A DNA stretch of 44,061 bases from an uncultured Prevotella sp. (GTDB lineage: Bacteria > Bacteroidota > Bacteroidia > Bacteroidales > Bacteroidaceae). The notes below the pieces were generated by a model that was not told the origin of the DNA, did no database searches, and was given only the letters and a program-made list of their open reading frames with translations. Positions within the stretch are counted from its first letter, which is position 1, and each line of letters opens with the position of its first letter. Both the position numbers and the translations under genes were made by a program. Below, one piece after another: positions 17,058 to 26,498 of the stretch. The stretch covers positions 1 to 44,061 of the forward strand of contig CAAGPV010000086.1 in the NCBI GenBank assembly GCA_900771975.1, in the 5' to 3' direction.

Positions 17058-18680
17058 ATGATCACACTCACTAATCTCGCCATTCAATTTGGCAAGAGAG
17101 TTCTTTACAAGGATGTTAACATTAAGTTTACCCGTGGTAATATATATGGTGTTATAGGCGCAAATGGTGCTGGAAAATCCACACTTCTTCGGGCTATTAG
17201 CGGTGAGCTCGAGCCCAACAAAGGCTCTGTTGAAATGGGACCAGGCGAGCGACTTTCTGTCTTAGAGCAAGACCACTTCAAATATGACGCCTTTAAAGTT
17301 ATGGATACCGTACTTATGGGGCATCAACCTCTTTGGGAAAACATGAAAGAACGCGAAATGCTTTACAGTAAAGCAGAAATGACCGAAGAGGACGGAAATA
17401 GAGCTGCTGACTTAGAGCTAAAATTTGCAGAAATGAATGGTTGGGAAGCCGAGAGTGAAGCTGCCCAATTATTGCAGAATTTAGGTGTAAAAGAAGAACT
17501 GCATCAAAAGCTTGTCGGGGAATTATCAAACACTGAAAAAGTTCGTGTTATGTTGGCAAAAGCTCTTTTTGGAAAGCCAGACAACCTATTGCTTGACGAG
17601 CCCACCAACGATTTGGATTTGGATACAGTTGAATGGTTAGAAGATTATTTGGGGGAAATCGATGAACATCAAACCGTACTCGTAGTAAGCCACGACCGAC
17701 ATTTCCTTGATGCCGTTAGTACTCAAACCATTGACATAGACTTTGGAAAGGTTACAGTTTTCGCCGGAAATTACTCTTTTTGGTATGAAAGTTCCCAATT
17801 GGCACTTCGGCAAGCTCAAAATCAGAAATTAAAAGCTGACGAAAAACGAAAACAATTAGAGGAATTTATCCGTCGCTTTTCTGCCAATGTGGCAAAAAGC
17901 AAACAAACCACTTCTCGCAAAAAGATGTTGGAAAAGCTCAATGTTGAAGAAATTCGTCCATCAAGTCGCAAATATCCTGGCATAATCTTTTCAATGGAAC
18001 GTGAGCCCGGAAACCAAATTCTCGAGGTTGAAGACTTGAAAGCTGTTGATGGTGATGGAACTATATTGTTTGACAAAGTAAACTTCAATATTGAGAAAGG
18101 ACAGAAAGTGGTTTTCCTGTCACATAACCCAAAAGCCATGACTGCCCTTTTTGAAATTATCAATGGCAACAGAAAAGCTGACAATGGTACTTACAAATGG
18201 GGTGTAACAATTACGACCGCTTACCTTCCTCTTGACAACACAACTTTCTTTAATAGTGATCTCAATTTAGTAGATTGGCTTTCTCAATATGGGCCAGGTA
18301 ACGAAGTTGCAATGAAAGGATATTTAGGCCGTATGCTATTCCGACAAGAGGAGGTTGAAAAGAAAGTCAACGTCCTAAGCGGAGGTGAAAAAATGCGTTG
18401 TATGATAGCAAGAATGCAATTGCAAAATGCCAATTGCCTTATCCTTGATACGCCTACAAACCACCTTGACTTGGAATCTATTCAAGCATTCAACAACAAC
18501 TTGGTGGCTTTTAAGGGAAACATTCTCTTTTCCAGTCACGACCATGAATTTATTGAGACCGTCGCTGATCGTATAATAGAACTTACACCCAATGGGACAA
18601 TAGACAAACTTATGAGTTATGATGAATACATACATGACGACCAAATAAAGGAACAAAAAGCCACAATGTATAACATCTAA
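17058..18680 (+). CDS. ABC-F ATPase with one degenerate ATP site
   Basis: A 540-residue soluble protein with two ABC domains joined by a linker and no membrane segments, as in ribosome-binding ABC-F factors (EttA/YbiT group). Domain 1 has Walker A GANGAGKST (34-42) and DEPTNDLD (180-187), but its signature is LSNTE (156-160). Domain 2 has a good signature LSGGE (440-444), but no Walker A (the region reads LSHNPKAMT, about 354-362), and its catalytic Glu is Thr465 in DTPTNHLD. All losses fall in the same composite site. Overlong products or frameshifts are not involved: the frame is intact. Confidence 0.93.
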   Translation: MITLTNLAIQFGKRVLYKDVNIKFTRGNIYGVIGANGAGKSTLLRAISGELEPNKGSVEMGPGERLSVLEQDHFKYDAFKVMDTVLMGHQPLWENMKEREMLYSKAEMTEEDGNRAADLELKFAEMNGWEAESEAAQLLQNLGVKEELHQKLVGELSNTEKVRVMLAKALFGKPDNLLLDEPTNDLDLDTVEWLEDYLGEIDEHQTVLVVSHDRHFLDAVSTQTIDIDFGKVTVFAGNYSFWYESSQLALRQAQNQKLKADEKRKQLEEFIRRFSANVAKSKQTTSRKKMLEKLNVEEIRPSSRKYPGIIFSMEREPGNQILEVEDLKAVDGDGTILFDKVNFNIEKGQKVVFLSHNPKAMTALFEIINGNRKADNGTYKWGVTITTAYLPLDNTTFFNSDLNLVDWLSQYGPGNEVAMKGYLGRMLFRQEEVEKKVNVLSGGEKMRCMIARMQLQNANCLILDTPTNHLDLESIQAFNNNLVAFKGNILFSSHDHEFIETVADRIIELTPNGTIDKLMSYDEYIHDDQIKEQKATMYNI

Positions 18681-18766
18681 CTTTCCAATAATGGTATCTG
18701 CCACTCAGAAAAAGATTGGCATGTTTTTTGCACTATAGGAAAACAAAGATATTTTGTAACGTGACT

Positions 18767-19378
18767 ATGAGCAATAAAATAGATAAAAATAAGGACAAAA
18801 AAACAAACGTTGACAATCAAGACACACTTGATAACGAAAAGGCAACCAGTCAAGACGATACTTCAGAGGAAACTGATAACACTCTTTCTTCTGAGAATTT
18901 TACCAAACAAGATGCCCCAAAAGAGGAAGAAGACGACTCTTTGCAAAAAGCAAAAGATGAGGCTCAAGATTGGAAAGACAAATATATTCGTCTAATGGCA
19001 GAGTTTGACAACTTTCGCAAACGTGTTCTTAAAGAGAAAGCTGAGCTCATTCTAAATGGAAGTGAGAAAACCGTTACTGCTATACTCCCCATTTTAGATG
19101 ATTTTGAACGAGCTTTAGCCGACAATACAGAAGATCCGAAAGCCATTAAAGAAGGAGAAGAACTTATTTTCAAAAAGTTCCAAAAAATCTTAGAAAGCCT
19201 TGGAATAAAGAAAATTGAAACCAAAGATGCAGATTTCAATGTTGACTTCCATGAAGCAATAGCTATGGTACCTGGAATGGGAGATGACAAAAAAGGTAAA
19301 ATCATTGATTGTGTACAAGCAGGATATACACTAAACGACAAGGTAATACGCCACGCAAAAGTAGCAGTTGGACAATAA
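18767..19378 (+). CDS. grpE: Nucleotide exchange factor GrpE
   Basis: A 203-residue protein with a charged, low-complexity N-terminus (about 1-60), a coiled-coil helix (about 60-105) containing DKYIRLMAEFDNFRKR, and the C-terminal beta domain with DADFNVDFHEAIAMVP and the tail DKVIRHAKVAVGQ. GrpE releases ADP from DnaK. ATG 18767 is favoured; an in-frame start at 18716 adds an unrelated hydrophobic leader. dnaJ follows after 3 nt. Confidence 0.95.
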   Translation: MSNKIDKNKDKKTNVDNQDTLDNEKATSQDDTSEETDNTLSSENFTKQDAPKEEEDDSLQKAKDEAQDWKDKYIRLMAEFDNFRKRVLKEKAELILNGSEKTVTAILPILDDFERALADNTEDPKAIKEGEELIFKKFQKILESLGIKKIETKDADFNVDFHEAIAMVPGMGDDKKGKIIDCVQAGYTLNDKVIRHAKVAVGQ

Positions 19379-19381
19379 ATC

Positions 19382-20539
19382 ATGGCAGAAAAAAGAGATT
19401 ATTATGAGGTACTTGGAGTTAGTAAGAGTGCTTCTGACGACGAAATAAAAAAAGCATATCGCAAGATTGCTATCAAATATCATCCTGATCGGAATCCAGG
19501 AGACAAGATAGCAGAGGAGAAATTCAAAGAGGCTGCAGAAGCCTATGATGTTCTTCACGACCCTCAAAAACGCCAACAATATGATCAGTTTGGATTTAAT
19601 GCTCCTGGCGGAGGATTTGGAGCGGGCGGTTTCAATGCAGGTGGATTTTCAATGGATGACATTTTCTCTATGTTTGGCGATGTTTTTGGTGGACATGGTG
19701 GATTTGGTGGATTTGGTGGAAGTCGCACCCAAAGGCGTCAAGACAGAGGGAGCGATTTACGCCTAAAGGTTAAGCTTTCTCTACAAGAAGTTCTTACCGG
19801 TGTAACAAAGAAATTTAAAGTTCGAAAAGATATCCCTTGTTCACATTGTCATGGTAGTGGAGCTGAAGGTAATTCTGGCACACAGACATGTCCGAATTGT
19901 AACGGATCTGGCATGGAAATACGCACTCAACAAAGCATTTTCGGGATGGTACAAACTCAAACTGCTTGTCATGTTTGTGGTGGAGAAGGTACAATTATCA
20001 AAAACAAATGCCAAACTTGTGGAGGTACTGGAGTAACTAAAGGTGAAGAGGTCGTTGAAATTCGTATTCCTGCTGGTGTTGCTGAAGGTATGGTTGTTAA
20101 TGTTCCTGGAAAAGGAAATGCCGGACAACATAATGGTATAAGCGGTGATATTCAAGTATATATAGAAGAAGAGCCAAACGATATTTTTGTTCGTGATGGA
20201 CAAAATGTCATCTACAATCTTCTGCTGGATTTTCCGACTGCTACTCTTGGCGGACAAGTTGACATACCCACCATTGATGGTAAAGACGTGAAAATAAAAA
20301 TTGAACCAGGTACCCAACCGGGGAAGACTCTACGTCTTAGAGGTAAAGGTCTGCCAGCAGTAAACGGTTATGGTCATGGTATCGGAGATTTAATCGTAAA
20401 CATCTCTGTATATATACCAAAAACTCTTAGTCATAGTGAAAAGGAAGCTATCGAGAAATTCAAAGATAGCGACAACTTCAAAGGAGATGCTTCCACGAAG
20501 CATACAATTTTCCAAAGATTTAAGAACTATTTCAGTTAG
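19382..20539 (+). CDS. dnaJ: Chaperone DnaJ
   Basis: A 385-residue co-chaperone that stimulates DnaK. It has an N-terminal J domain with HPD (34-36), a Gly/Phe-rich region (about 75-115), four zinc motifs (CSHCHGSG, CPNCNGSG, CHVCGGEG, CQTCGGTG) and the C-terminal substrate domains. Complete. It ends in TAG, showing that TAG is a normal stop in this genome. It forms an operon with grpE, and folC starts 12 nt later; dnaK is not in the window. Confidence 0.97.
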   Translation: MAEKRDYYEVLGVSKSASDDEIKKAYRKIAIKYHPDRNPGDKIAEEKFKEAAEAYDVLHDPQKRQQYDQFGFNAPGGGFGAGGFNAGGFSMDDIFSMFGDVFGGHGGFGGFGGSRTQRRQDRGSDLRLKVKLSLQEVLTGVTKKFKVRKDIPCSHCHGSGAEGNSGTQTCPNCNGSGMEIRTQQSIFGMVQTQTACHVCGGEGTIIKNKCQTCGGTGVTKGEEVVEIRIPAGVAEGMVVNVPGKGNAGQHNGISGDIQVYIEEEPNDIFVRDGQNVIYNLLLDFPTATLGGQVDIPTIDGKDVKIKIEPGTQPGKTLRLRGKGLPAVNGYGHGIGDLIVNISVYIPKTLSHSEKEAIEKFKDSDNFKGDASTKHTIFQRFKNYFS

Positions 20540-20551
20540 TATCTTTAAAAG

Positions 20552-21832
20552 ATGACTTACAAAGAAACTATTGATTATTTATATAATAGCACCCCTGTTT
20601 TCGAACATGTGGGTGCTTCCGCTTATAAAGAAGGCCTTTCCAACACACACATCCTTGATAATTACTTCGGGCATCCACATACCCAATATCTTACCATACA
20701 TATTGCCGGCACAAACGGGAAAGGTTCTTGTTCCCATACATTAGCGTCTATTTTGCAAGAAGATGGTTATCGTGTCGGATTATACACAAGCCCACACCTT
20801 GTTGATTTTCGAGAGCGAATTAGAGTTAACGGAAAGATGATACCTGAACAATATGTTGTTGATTTTGTAAATAACGAGCATTCGTTCTTTGAGCCATTAC
20901 ACCCATCCTTCTTTGAATTAACAACCGCCTTAGCCTTTAAATATTTTGCAGACCAACATGTTGACATTGCTGTTATAGAAGTTGGATTGGGCGGACGACT
21001 CGATTGTACGAACATCATTCATCCTCTCCTTTCTATCATAACAAACATTTCGTTTGATCATACCCAGTTTTTAGGTAACACTCTTGAAAAAATCGCATTT
21101 GAAAAAGCTGGTATCATCAAACATAATACTCCTATTGTAATCGGAGAATACACACAAGAGACCCGACCCACCTTTATCAATAAAGCTCAAGAACAAAATG
21201 CTCCTATCACTTTTGCTCAAGATTTACCACAAATAAAAAGCTATCATGTATTGGAAAATGGCCATATCAAATACGATACGATACAATTTGGGTTCATTGA
21301 AGGAGAATTAGGCGGAATCTACCAAGTCAACAATACAAATACAATCCTAAGCGCTTGTACTTTTCTTCTTTCCAACAACATTGTACGTCATATTGACAGT
21401 GTCAAAGAAGGATTCCGGTCTGTTTGTAAAAATACAGGGCTAATGGGGCGTTGGCAACACATCAATAGCCACCCACTTACCATCTGCGACACTGGTCATA
21501 ACGTAGGAGGATGGCAATACCTTAGTAAGCAAATATCTCATCAACCTTGCAAACATCGTCATATTGTTTTTGGTATGGTTGACGACAAAGACATTGACAC
21601 TGTATTAGAGCTGCTCCCCAAAGATGCTTGTTTCTATTGGACACAAGCATCCTGTAAACGTGCCGTCCCAGCAAATCTCGTTGCTCAAAAAGCACTTACA
21701 CACCATTTAACAGGATCTTCTTATAGAAACGTCAAAGACGCTTACAAAGCTGCCTTAATGAATGCGTCACCAGAAGATTTTATCTTTATTGGGGGATCAA
21801 GCTATATTGTTGCAGATTTGCTTACTCCTTAA
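20552..21832 (+). CDS. folC: Folylpolyglutamate / dihydrofolate synthase
   Basis: A 426-residue Mur-ligase-like enzyme that adds glutamate to folates, and probably also makes dihydrofolate from dihydropteroate. It has the P-loop IAGTNGKGSCSHTLAS (about 51-66), the YTSPHLVDFRERI segment, EVGLGGRLDCTN, and TNISFDHTQFLG. The C-terminal domain is present (LTICDTGHNVGG, FGMVDDKDID). Length is normal. It is 12 nt after dnaJ and probably shares its message. Confidence 0.95.
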   Translation: MTYKETIDYLYNSTPVFEHVGASAYKEGLSNTHILDNYFGHPHTQYLTIHIAGTNGKGSCSHTLASILQEDGYRVGLYTSPHLVDFRERIRVNGKMIPEQYVVDFVNNEHSFFEPLHPSFFELTTALAFKYFADQHVDIAVIEVGLGGRLDCTNIIHPLLSIITNISFDHTQFLGNTLEKIAFEKAGIIKHNTPIVIGEYTQETRPTFINKAQEQNAPITFAQDLPQIKSYHVLENGHIKYDTIQFGFIEGELGGIYQVNNTNTILSACTFLLSNNIVRHIDSVKEGFRSVCKNTGLMGRWQHINSHPLTICDTGHNVGGWQYLSKQISHQPCKHRHIVFGMVDDKDIDTVLELLPKDACFYWTQASCKRAVPANLVAQKALTHHLTGSSYRNVKDAYKAALMNASPEDFIFIGGSSYIVADLLTP

Positions 21833-21962
21833 TTAATAGAACATTCTCTCCACTAAGTTTGTATATTATTACATATATATGAGCCATGTGTTGCTTAATT
21901 GTTTTTAACACACTTATTATGTGATTTTTATTTTTTCGTTTGGTCTTGTCAGTTTTTTTAAG

Positions 21963-21970
21963 TTACTTTG
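21963..21970 (+). promoter_or_regulatory. Weak -7 box upstream of galM
   Basis: TTACTTTG departs from TAnnTTTG at one base; it lies 33 nt before the galM ATG. A 6-bp dyad, TGTGTT/AACACA (21887-21912), is further upstream and might be a weak folC terminator. Confidence 0.35.
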
Positions 21971-22003
21971 CAAGATAGTAAATAATAACTAAAAGCACTC
22001 TAT

Positions 22004-23095
22004 ATGACAAACACCAAAGAGACGCAATGCTTATGCGGTTTGAACAAAAAGGATTTTCAAACCACAATAAACGGCAAAAATACAGATTTATTCATTCTTC
22101 GTAACGCCTCTGGCAATGAAGTGGCAGTAACCAACTATGGCGGAGCTATAGTTGCAATTATGGTTCCAGACAAGAACGGGCAGCCTGCAAATGTTATACA
22201 AGGCCATGACAACATTCAAGATGTTATCAACTCTCCAGAACCGTATTTATCAACCCTCATTGGCCGTTATGGCAACAGAATATGCAAGGGACATTTCCAA
22301 CTAAACGGAAAAGAATACCAACTTGCTATCAACAATGGGCCAAATGCCCTTCATGGAGGACCGACAGGATTTCACTCAAGAGTTTGGGACGCCAATCAAG
22401 TTAGCGACCAAGCTATTGTCCTAAAGTTGACCAGTTCTTATGGAGAAGAAGGGTTTACAGGCGAATTGACGGTTTGGGTAGCCTATACATGGACGGATGA
22501 CAACGAATTGATCATCAAATATAAAGCCACAACCAACAAAAAAACAATTATTAACCTCACTCATCATGCATTTTTCTCTTTAGCAGGCATTGCAAATCCA
22601 ACTCCAACCATTGACAATTTAGAGTGTGAGGTAAATGCAGATTATTTTATTCCAATTGACGAATATAGCATTCCCACTGGCGAAATTTTAAAGGTAGCCA
22701 ATACTCCTTTTGATTTTAGGACCCCTAAGACTATCGGAAAAGACATTAATGCTGACAATGAGCAAATAAAAAATGGAGCTGGATATGATCATTGTTTTGT
22801 TCTCAACAAAAAAGAAGAAGGAGAATTTTCATTTGCGGCTAAAATAAAAGAGCCTATCAGCGGACGAACTTTGGAAGTTTTCACTACGGAGCCCGGAGTG
22901 CAAGTCTATTCTGACAATTGGGCCAATGGCTATAAAGGTCAGCATGGAGCAACTTTTCCACGACGTTCTGCCATTTGTTTCGAATGTCAACACTTCCCAG
23001 ACTCCCCCAATCACCCCTATTTCCCATCTACCATTCTTAAGCCTGGAGAAGAGTATTTTCAACGCACAGTTTACAAATTTGGCGTAGAAAAATAA
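22004..23095 (+). CDS. galM: Aldose 1-epimerase (mutarotase)
   Basis: A 363-residue cytoplasmic enzyme (no signal peptide) that interconverts the alpha and beta anomers of galactose and other aldoses. Conserved sites are IGRYGNRI, NGPNALHGG (His), LTHHAFFSLAG (His pair), GYDHCFVL (Asp) and the glutamates in TTEPGVQVYS and FECQHFPDSPN. It leads a galM-transporter-galK operon. Arabinose mutarotation is equally possible given the nearby arabinose genes. Confidence 0.93.
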   Translation: MTNTKETQCLCGLNKKDFQTTINGKNTDLFILRNASGNEVAVTNYGGAIVAIMVPDKNGQPANVIQGHDNIQDVINSPEPYLSTLIGRYGNRICKGHFQLNGKEYQLAINNGPNALHGGPTGFHSRVWDANQVSDQAIVLKLTSSYGEEGFTGELTVWVAYTWTDDNELIIKYKATTNKKTIINLTHHAFFSLAGIANPTPTIDNLECEVNADYFIPIDEYSIPTGEILKVANTPFDFRTPKTIGKDINADNEQIKNGAGYDHCFVLNKKEEGEFSFAAKIKEPISGRTLEVFTTEPGVQVYSDNWANGYKGQHGATFPRRSAICFECQHFPDSPNHPYFPSTILKPGEEYFQRTVYKFGVEK

Positions 23096-23136
23096 CTAAC
23101 TATTTTTTTGAATTATCAACCCAAACAACAATCATA

Positions 23137-24450
23137 ATGGAATATCAAACTCAAAAAAACGGAAATATCATTGCCATCATAACTATGATGTTTCTCTATG
23201 CAATGATTTCTTTTGTTACTAATCTTGCAGCACCTATTGGTGTCATTTGGAAAAATGTTTTTGCTGGTAGCGACAGTGCAAACACAATTGGTATGTTAGG
23301 CAATGCCATGAACTTCCTGGCTTACCTGTTTATGGGAATTCCTGCAGGAAAAATGCTAACCAAAATTGGTTATAAAAAAACTGCCCTCACAGGTATTGCC
23401 ACTGGCTTTGTTGGCGTTCTCATCCAATTCTTATCTGGGAAATTCAATCCCGGAATAAGTGGTTTCTGCGTATATCTGTTCGGAGCTTTCATCTCTGGGT
23501 TTGCCGTTTGTATGCTTAATACAGTTGTCAATCCTATGTTGAATCTTCTAGGTGGTGGTGGAAATCGTGGAAATCAACTAAACTTAATAGGTGGCACACT
23601 AAACTCTTTAGCCGGAACCCTTACCCCAATGTTGGTGGGAGCACTCATAGGTACAGTTACCAAAGAGACTAAAATGTTAGATGTAAATTTAGTTCTCTAT
23701 ATAGCGTTAGCAGTATTTGCTGCGGCATTCATCATCCTGGTATTTATTCCCATTTCCGATCCTGCAATGGGTAAAACTAATGCAGACACTGTTTTCGAAC
23801 ATAGTCCATGGGCTTTCCGGCATTTCAACCTTGGCGTGATTGCCATATTTGTTTACGTTGGCGTAGAAGTTGGTATTCCAGGAACACTCAATTTTTACAT
23901 TTCAGACGTTCATGCCGGAGGGGCTGGTTTGGCCAATGCTGCTGCCATTGGAGGATTTGTTGCAGGAACCTATTGGTTACTTATGCTGATAGGGCGTTTT
24001 TGTGCTGGTTTCATAGCAGATAAAGTATCAAGCAAAACACTCATGACCATCACTAACACGGTGGGTATTATCCTTATCCTTCTTGCCATGTACTTAGGAA
24101 ATAGCACAAAGGTTTCCATGCCCGTTTTCACTGGCTCATCCTTCCAAATGGTAACCGTTCCTATTGCAGCACTCTTGTTAGTCCTTTGCGGTCTTTGCAC
24201 AAGTATTATGTGGGCAAGCATTTTCAACCTTGCAACAGAAGGACTTGGTAAGTATACTGCTGCCGCATCTGGAATATTTATGATGATGGTAGTGGGAGGC
24301 GGATTAATTCCACTTCTTCAGAACTACATTGCCGACCAGTCTCATTCATATATGTTGTCATATATTGTGCCTCTATTAGCAATGGCATATATGCTTTTCT
24401 ATGCTGTTGCTGGTTCAAAAAATGTCAACAAGGACATACCTGTAGAATAA
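23137..24450 (+). CDS. MFS sugar transporter, glucose/galactose type
   Basis: A 437-residue integral membrane protein with about 12 hydrophobic segments, of the fucose/galactose symporter branch of the major facilitator superfamily. GIPAGKMLTKIGYKK is the loop 2-3 motif, and MLNTVVNPMLNLLGGG is typical of that branch. It lies between galM and galK, so galactose (or glucose) with a proton is the likely cargo; arabinose is the alternative. Confidence 0.88.
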   Translation: MEYQTQKNGNIIAIITMMFLYAMISFVTNLAAPIGVIWKNVFAGSDSANTIGMLGNAMNFLAYLFMGIPAGKMLTKIGYKKTALTGIATGFVGVLIQFLSGKFNPGISGFCVYLFGAFISGFAVCMLNTVVNPMLNLLGGGGNRGNQLNLIGGTLNSLAGTLTPMLVGALIGTVTKETKMLDVNLVLYIALAVFAAAFIILVFIPISDPAMGKTNADTVFEHSPWAFRHFNLGVIAIFVYVGVEVGIPGTLNFYISDVHAGGAGLANAAAIGGFVAGTYWLLMLIGRFCAGFIADKVSSKTLMTITNTVGIILILLAMYLGNSTKVSMPVFTGSSFQMVTVPIAALLLVLCGLCTSIMWASIFNLATEGLGKYTAAASGIFMMMVVGGGLIPLLQNYIADQSHSYMLSYIVPLLAMAYMLFYAVAGSKNVNKDIPVE

Positions 24451-24477
24451 TCATTTACACTTAAATCAACATTAACT

Positions 24478-25641
24478 ATGATAGCAATCGAAGAAGTTAG
24501 ACGTCGCTTCATTAAACATTTCGACGGAAAAACAGGAAATATCTATTTTTCTCCTGGACGCATTAACCTTATTGGCGAGCATACCGACTATAATGGCGGC
24601 TTTGTTTTTCCTGGTGCCGTTGACAAAGGCATTTTAGCAGAAGTGCGTCCAAATGGAACAGACACCGTAATGTGCTATTCCATCGATTTGAAAGATCGAG
24701 TAGAGTTTAAAGTTAACGACACAGAAGGGCCTCGTGCTACATGGGCACGATTTATCTATGGCATGGTACAAGAGATGAAAGCTCTTGGTGCAGAAATCAA
24801 AGGCTTTAACATTGCTTTCGCTGGTGACGTCCCTCTCGGTGCTGGCATGTCTTCATCTGCTGCTATGGAAAGTTGCTTTGGTTGCGCACTAAACGACTTG
24901 TTTGCAGATAATAAAATTTCAAAATGGGACATTGTTCTTGCAGGTCAAGCTACTGAACATAAATATATAGGTGTCAACTGTGGCATTATGGACCAGTTTG
25001 CAAGCGTCTTTGGAAAAGAAGGCAAACTAATGCGTTTAGACTGTCGAAGCCGTGAATTCGAATACTTCCCATTCCATCCAAAAGGTTATAAACTCGTTTT
25101 GGTAAATTCTAAAGTTAAACATGAATTAGCAGGCTCTCCCTATAATGACCGTCGCAATTCATGTGAAAACGTTGTAAAACATATTGCAGCAAAATATCCA
25201 GATGGAAAATACGAAACTCTACGTGATTGTTCATGGGAGCAATTGGAAGAAGTTCGTCAAGAAGTGGGAGAAGAAGACTACAAACGCGCCCACTTTGTTC
25301 TTGGAGAAAAAGACCGTGTTCTTGCCGTTTGTGATGCATTGGTTGCAGGCGACTACGAAACCGTTGGACAAAAAATGTATGAAACACATGAAGGGCTTTC
25401 TAAAGAATATGAAGTTAGTTGTGAAGAATTGGACTTCCTTAACAAACTTGCCAAACAAGATGGTGTAACAGGAAGCCGTATCATGGGTGGTGGTTTTGGC
25501 GGTTGTACAATCAACCTTGTCAAGGATTCACTTTATGACAAGTTTGTTGCAGACGCTAAAACACAATTTGCTGCCAAATATGGACACGAGCCTGAAGTTT
25601 ATGATGTTATCATCAGTGAAGGCTCTCATAAAGTGTGCTAA
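24478..25641 (+). CDS. galK: Galactokinase
   Basis: A 387-residue GHMP kinase that makes galactose 1-phosphate, the entry step of the Leloir pathway. It has the galactose signature GRINLIGEHTDYNGG (about 23-37), the P-loop-like LGAGMSSSAA (about 120-129), the catalytic Asp region GIMDQFAS, and the C-terminal GSRIMGGGFGGCTI. Complete. No galT or galE is in the window. Confidence 0.97.
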   Translation: MIAIEEVRRRFIKHFDGKTGNIYFSPGRINLIGEHTDYNGGFVFPGAVDKGILAEVRPNGTDTVMCYSIDLKDRVEFKVNDTEGPRATWARFIYGMVQEMKALGAEIKGFNIAFAGDVPLGAGMSSSAAMESCFGCALNDLFADNKISKWDIVLAGQATEHKYIGVNCGIMDQFASVFGKEGKLMRLDCRSREFEYFPFHPKGYKLVLVNSKVKHELAGSPYNDRRNSCENVVKHIAAKYPDGKYETLRDCSWEQLEEVRQEVGEEDYKRAHFVLGEKDRVLAVCDALVAGDYETVGQKMYETHEGLSKEYEVSCEELDFLNKLAKQDGVTGSRIMGGGFGGCTINLVKDSLYDKFVADAKTQFAAKYGHEPEVYDVIISEGSHKVC

Positions 25642-25665
25642 CTATTATTTTCTTTTAAAGATAAG

Positions 25666-25714
25666 ATAAGTATTGGTCTACAAGCGTTTTATAATACTTG
25701 TAGATCTTACTTAT
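25666..25714. promoter_or_regulatory. Nested inverted repeat between galK and the Nudix regulator
   Basis: Two concentric dyads share one centre: ATAAGTA (25666-25672) with TACTTAT (25708-25714), and TCTACAAG (25677-25684) with CTTGTAGA (25697-25704). It lies 34 nt upstream of the regulator start. It may be the regulator's operator or a galK terminator; no strong T-tract follows. Confidence 0.5.
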
Positions 25715-25748
25715 ACTATTATTTCTACTTCTTTTAGCTTTACCATAT

Positions 25749-26426
25749 ATGACCAAATATTACTTAGGAGAACCAAAACTGCGTGTATCTGTTGATTGCA
25801 TTATCTTAGGTTTCAAAAACAATAAACTTCAATTACTCATTGGTAGACGTCCTGTTGACCCAGGAAAAGGGCAATGGTCGCTTTATGGTGGTTTTGTTCA
25901 AGAAACAGAGAGCCTAACTGATGCCGCGAAACGAGTTCTACAAATGTATACAGGCATCCATAATCTTTATATGAGACAGGTTGCAGCTTTTGGAGAAGTT
26001 GAAAGAGATCCGGGAGATCGGGTAGTAAGCATTGCTTATTGCGCCCTTATTAATGTTGACGATTACGATAATCGCCTTTTGGACAAATATGGACTGTTAT
26101 GGGCAGATCTCGACAAATTGCCTCCACTATTTGGCGATCACAACGAAATGATTCAACTTGCCCTTTTCCAACTACGAAAAAACATCAGTACTGAACCTTT
26201 CGGTTTTAAACTTCTTCCTGACTTGTTTACCCTTACACAACTCCAACACGTATACGAAGCGATATTGGGTGAGAATATTGATAAACGTAATTTTCGCAAA
26301 CGCATCAAGCAAATAGATTTCATAGAGAAAACCGATCTTATTGACAAAACCTCCAGTAAAAGAGGTGCATCCCTTTACCGCTTTAATAAGAAAATATATG
26401 ATATTGATCCAAATTTCAGACTCTAA
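25749..26426 (+). CDS. Nudix-domain transcription regulator (AraR/NrtR type)
   Basis: A 225-residue protein: an N-terminal Nudix fold (about 8-140) and a C-terminal winged helix (about 150-225; LFTLTQLQHVYEAILGENIDKRNFRKRI). The Nudix box (about 47-70) has lost its catalytic glutamates: it reads RVLQMYTGI where REUxEExGU is expected, so it should bind a ligand rather than hydrolyse one. Known relatives are NrtR and the Bacteroides arabinose regulator AraR. The next genes are an arabinofuranosidase, transketolase and RpiB, which points to an arabinose regulator. Own control by the dyad at 25666-25714 is plausible. Confidence 0.88.
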   Translation: MTKYYLGEPKLRVSVDCIILGFKNNKLQLLIGRRPVDPGKGQWSLYGGFVQETESLTDAAKRVLQMYTGIHNLYMRQVAAFGEVERDPGDRVVSIAYCALINVDDYDNRLLDKYGLLWADLDKLPPLFGDHNEMIQLALFQLRKNISTEPFGFKLLPDLFTLTQLQHVYEAILGENIDKRNFRKRIKQIDFIEKTDLIDKTSSKRGASLYRFNKKIYDIDPNFRL

Positions 26427-26498
26427 CACCGCATATAGACGTTTTCATACGCTATAAAGTACCATTTCCTTTTAACCTTATTATTTCAACATTACCAA

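Noticed and set aside
21887..21912. Dyad TGTGTT/AACACA as a folC terminator
   Set aside because: Only six base pairs with a 14-nt A/T-rich loop and no adjacent T-tract; not convincing.
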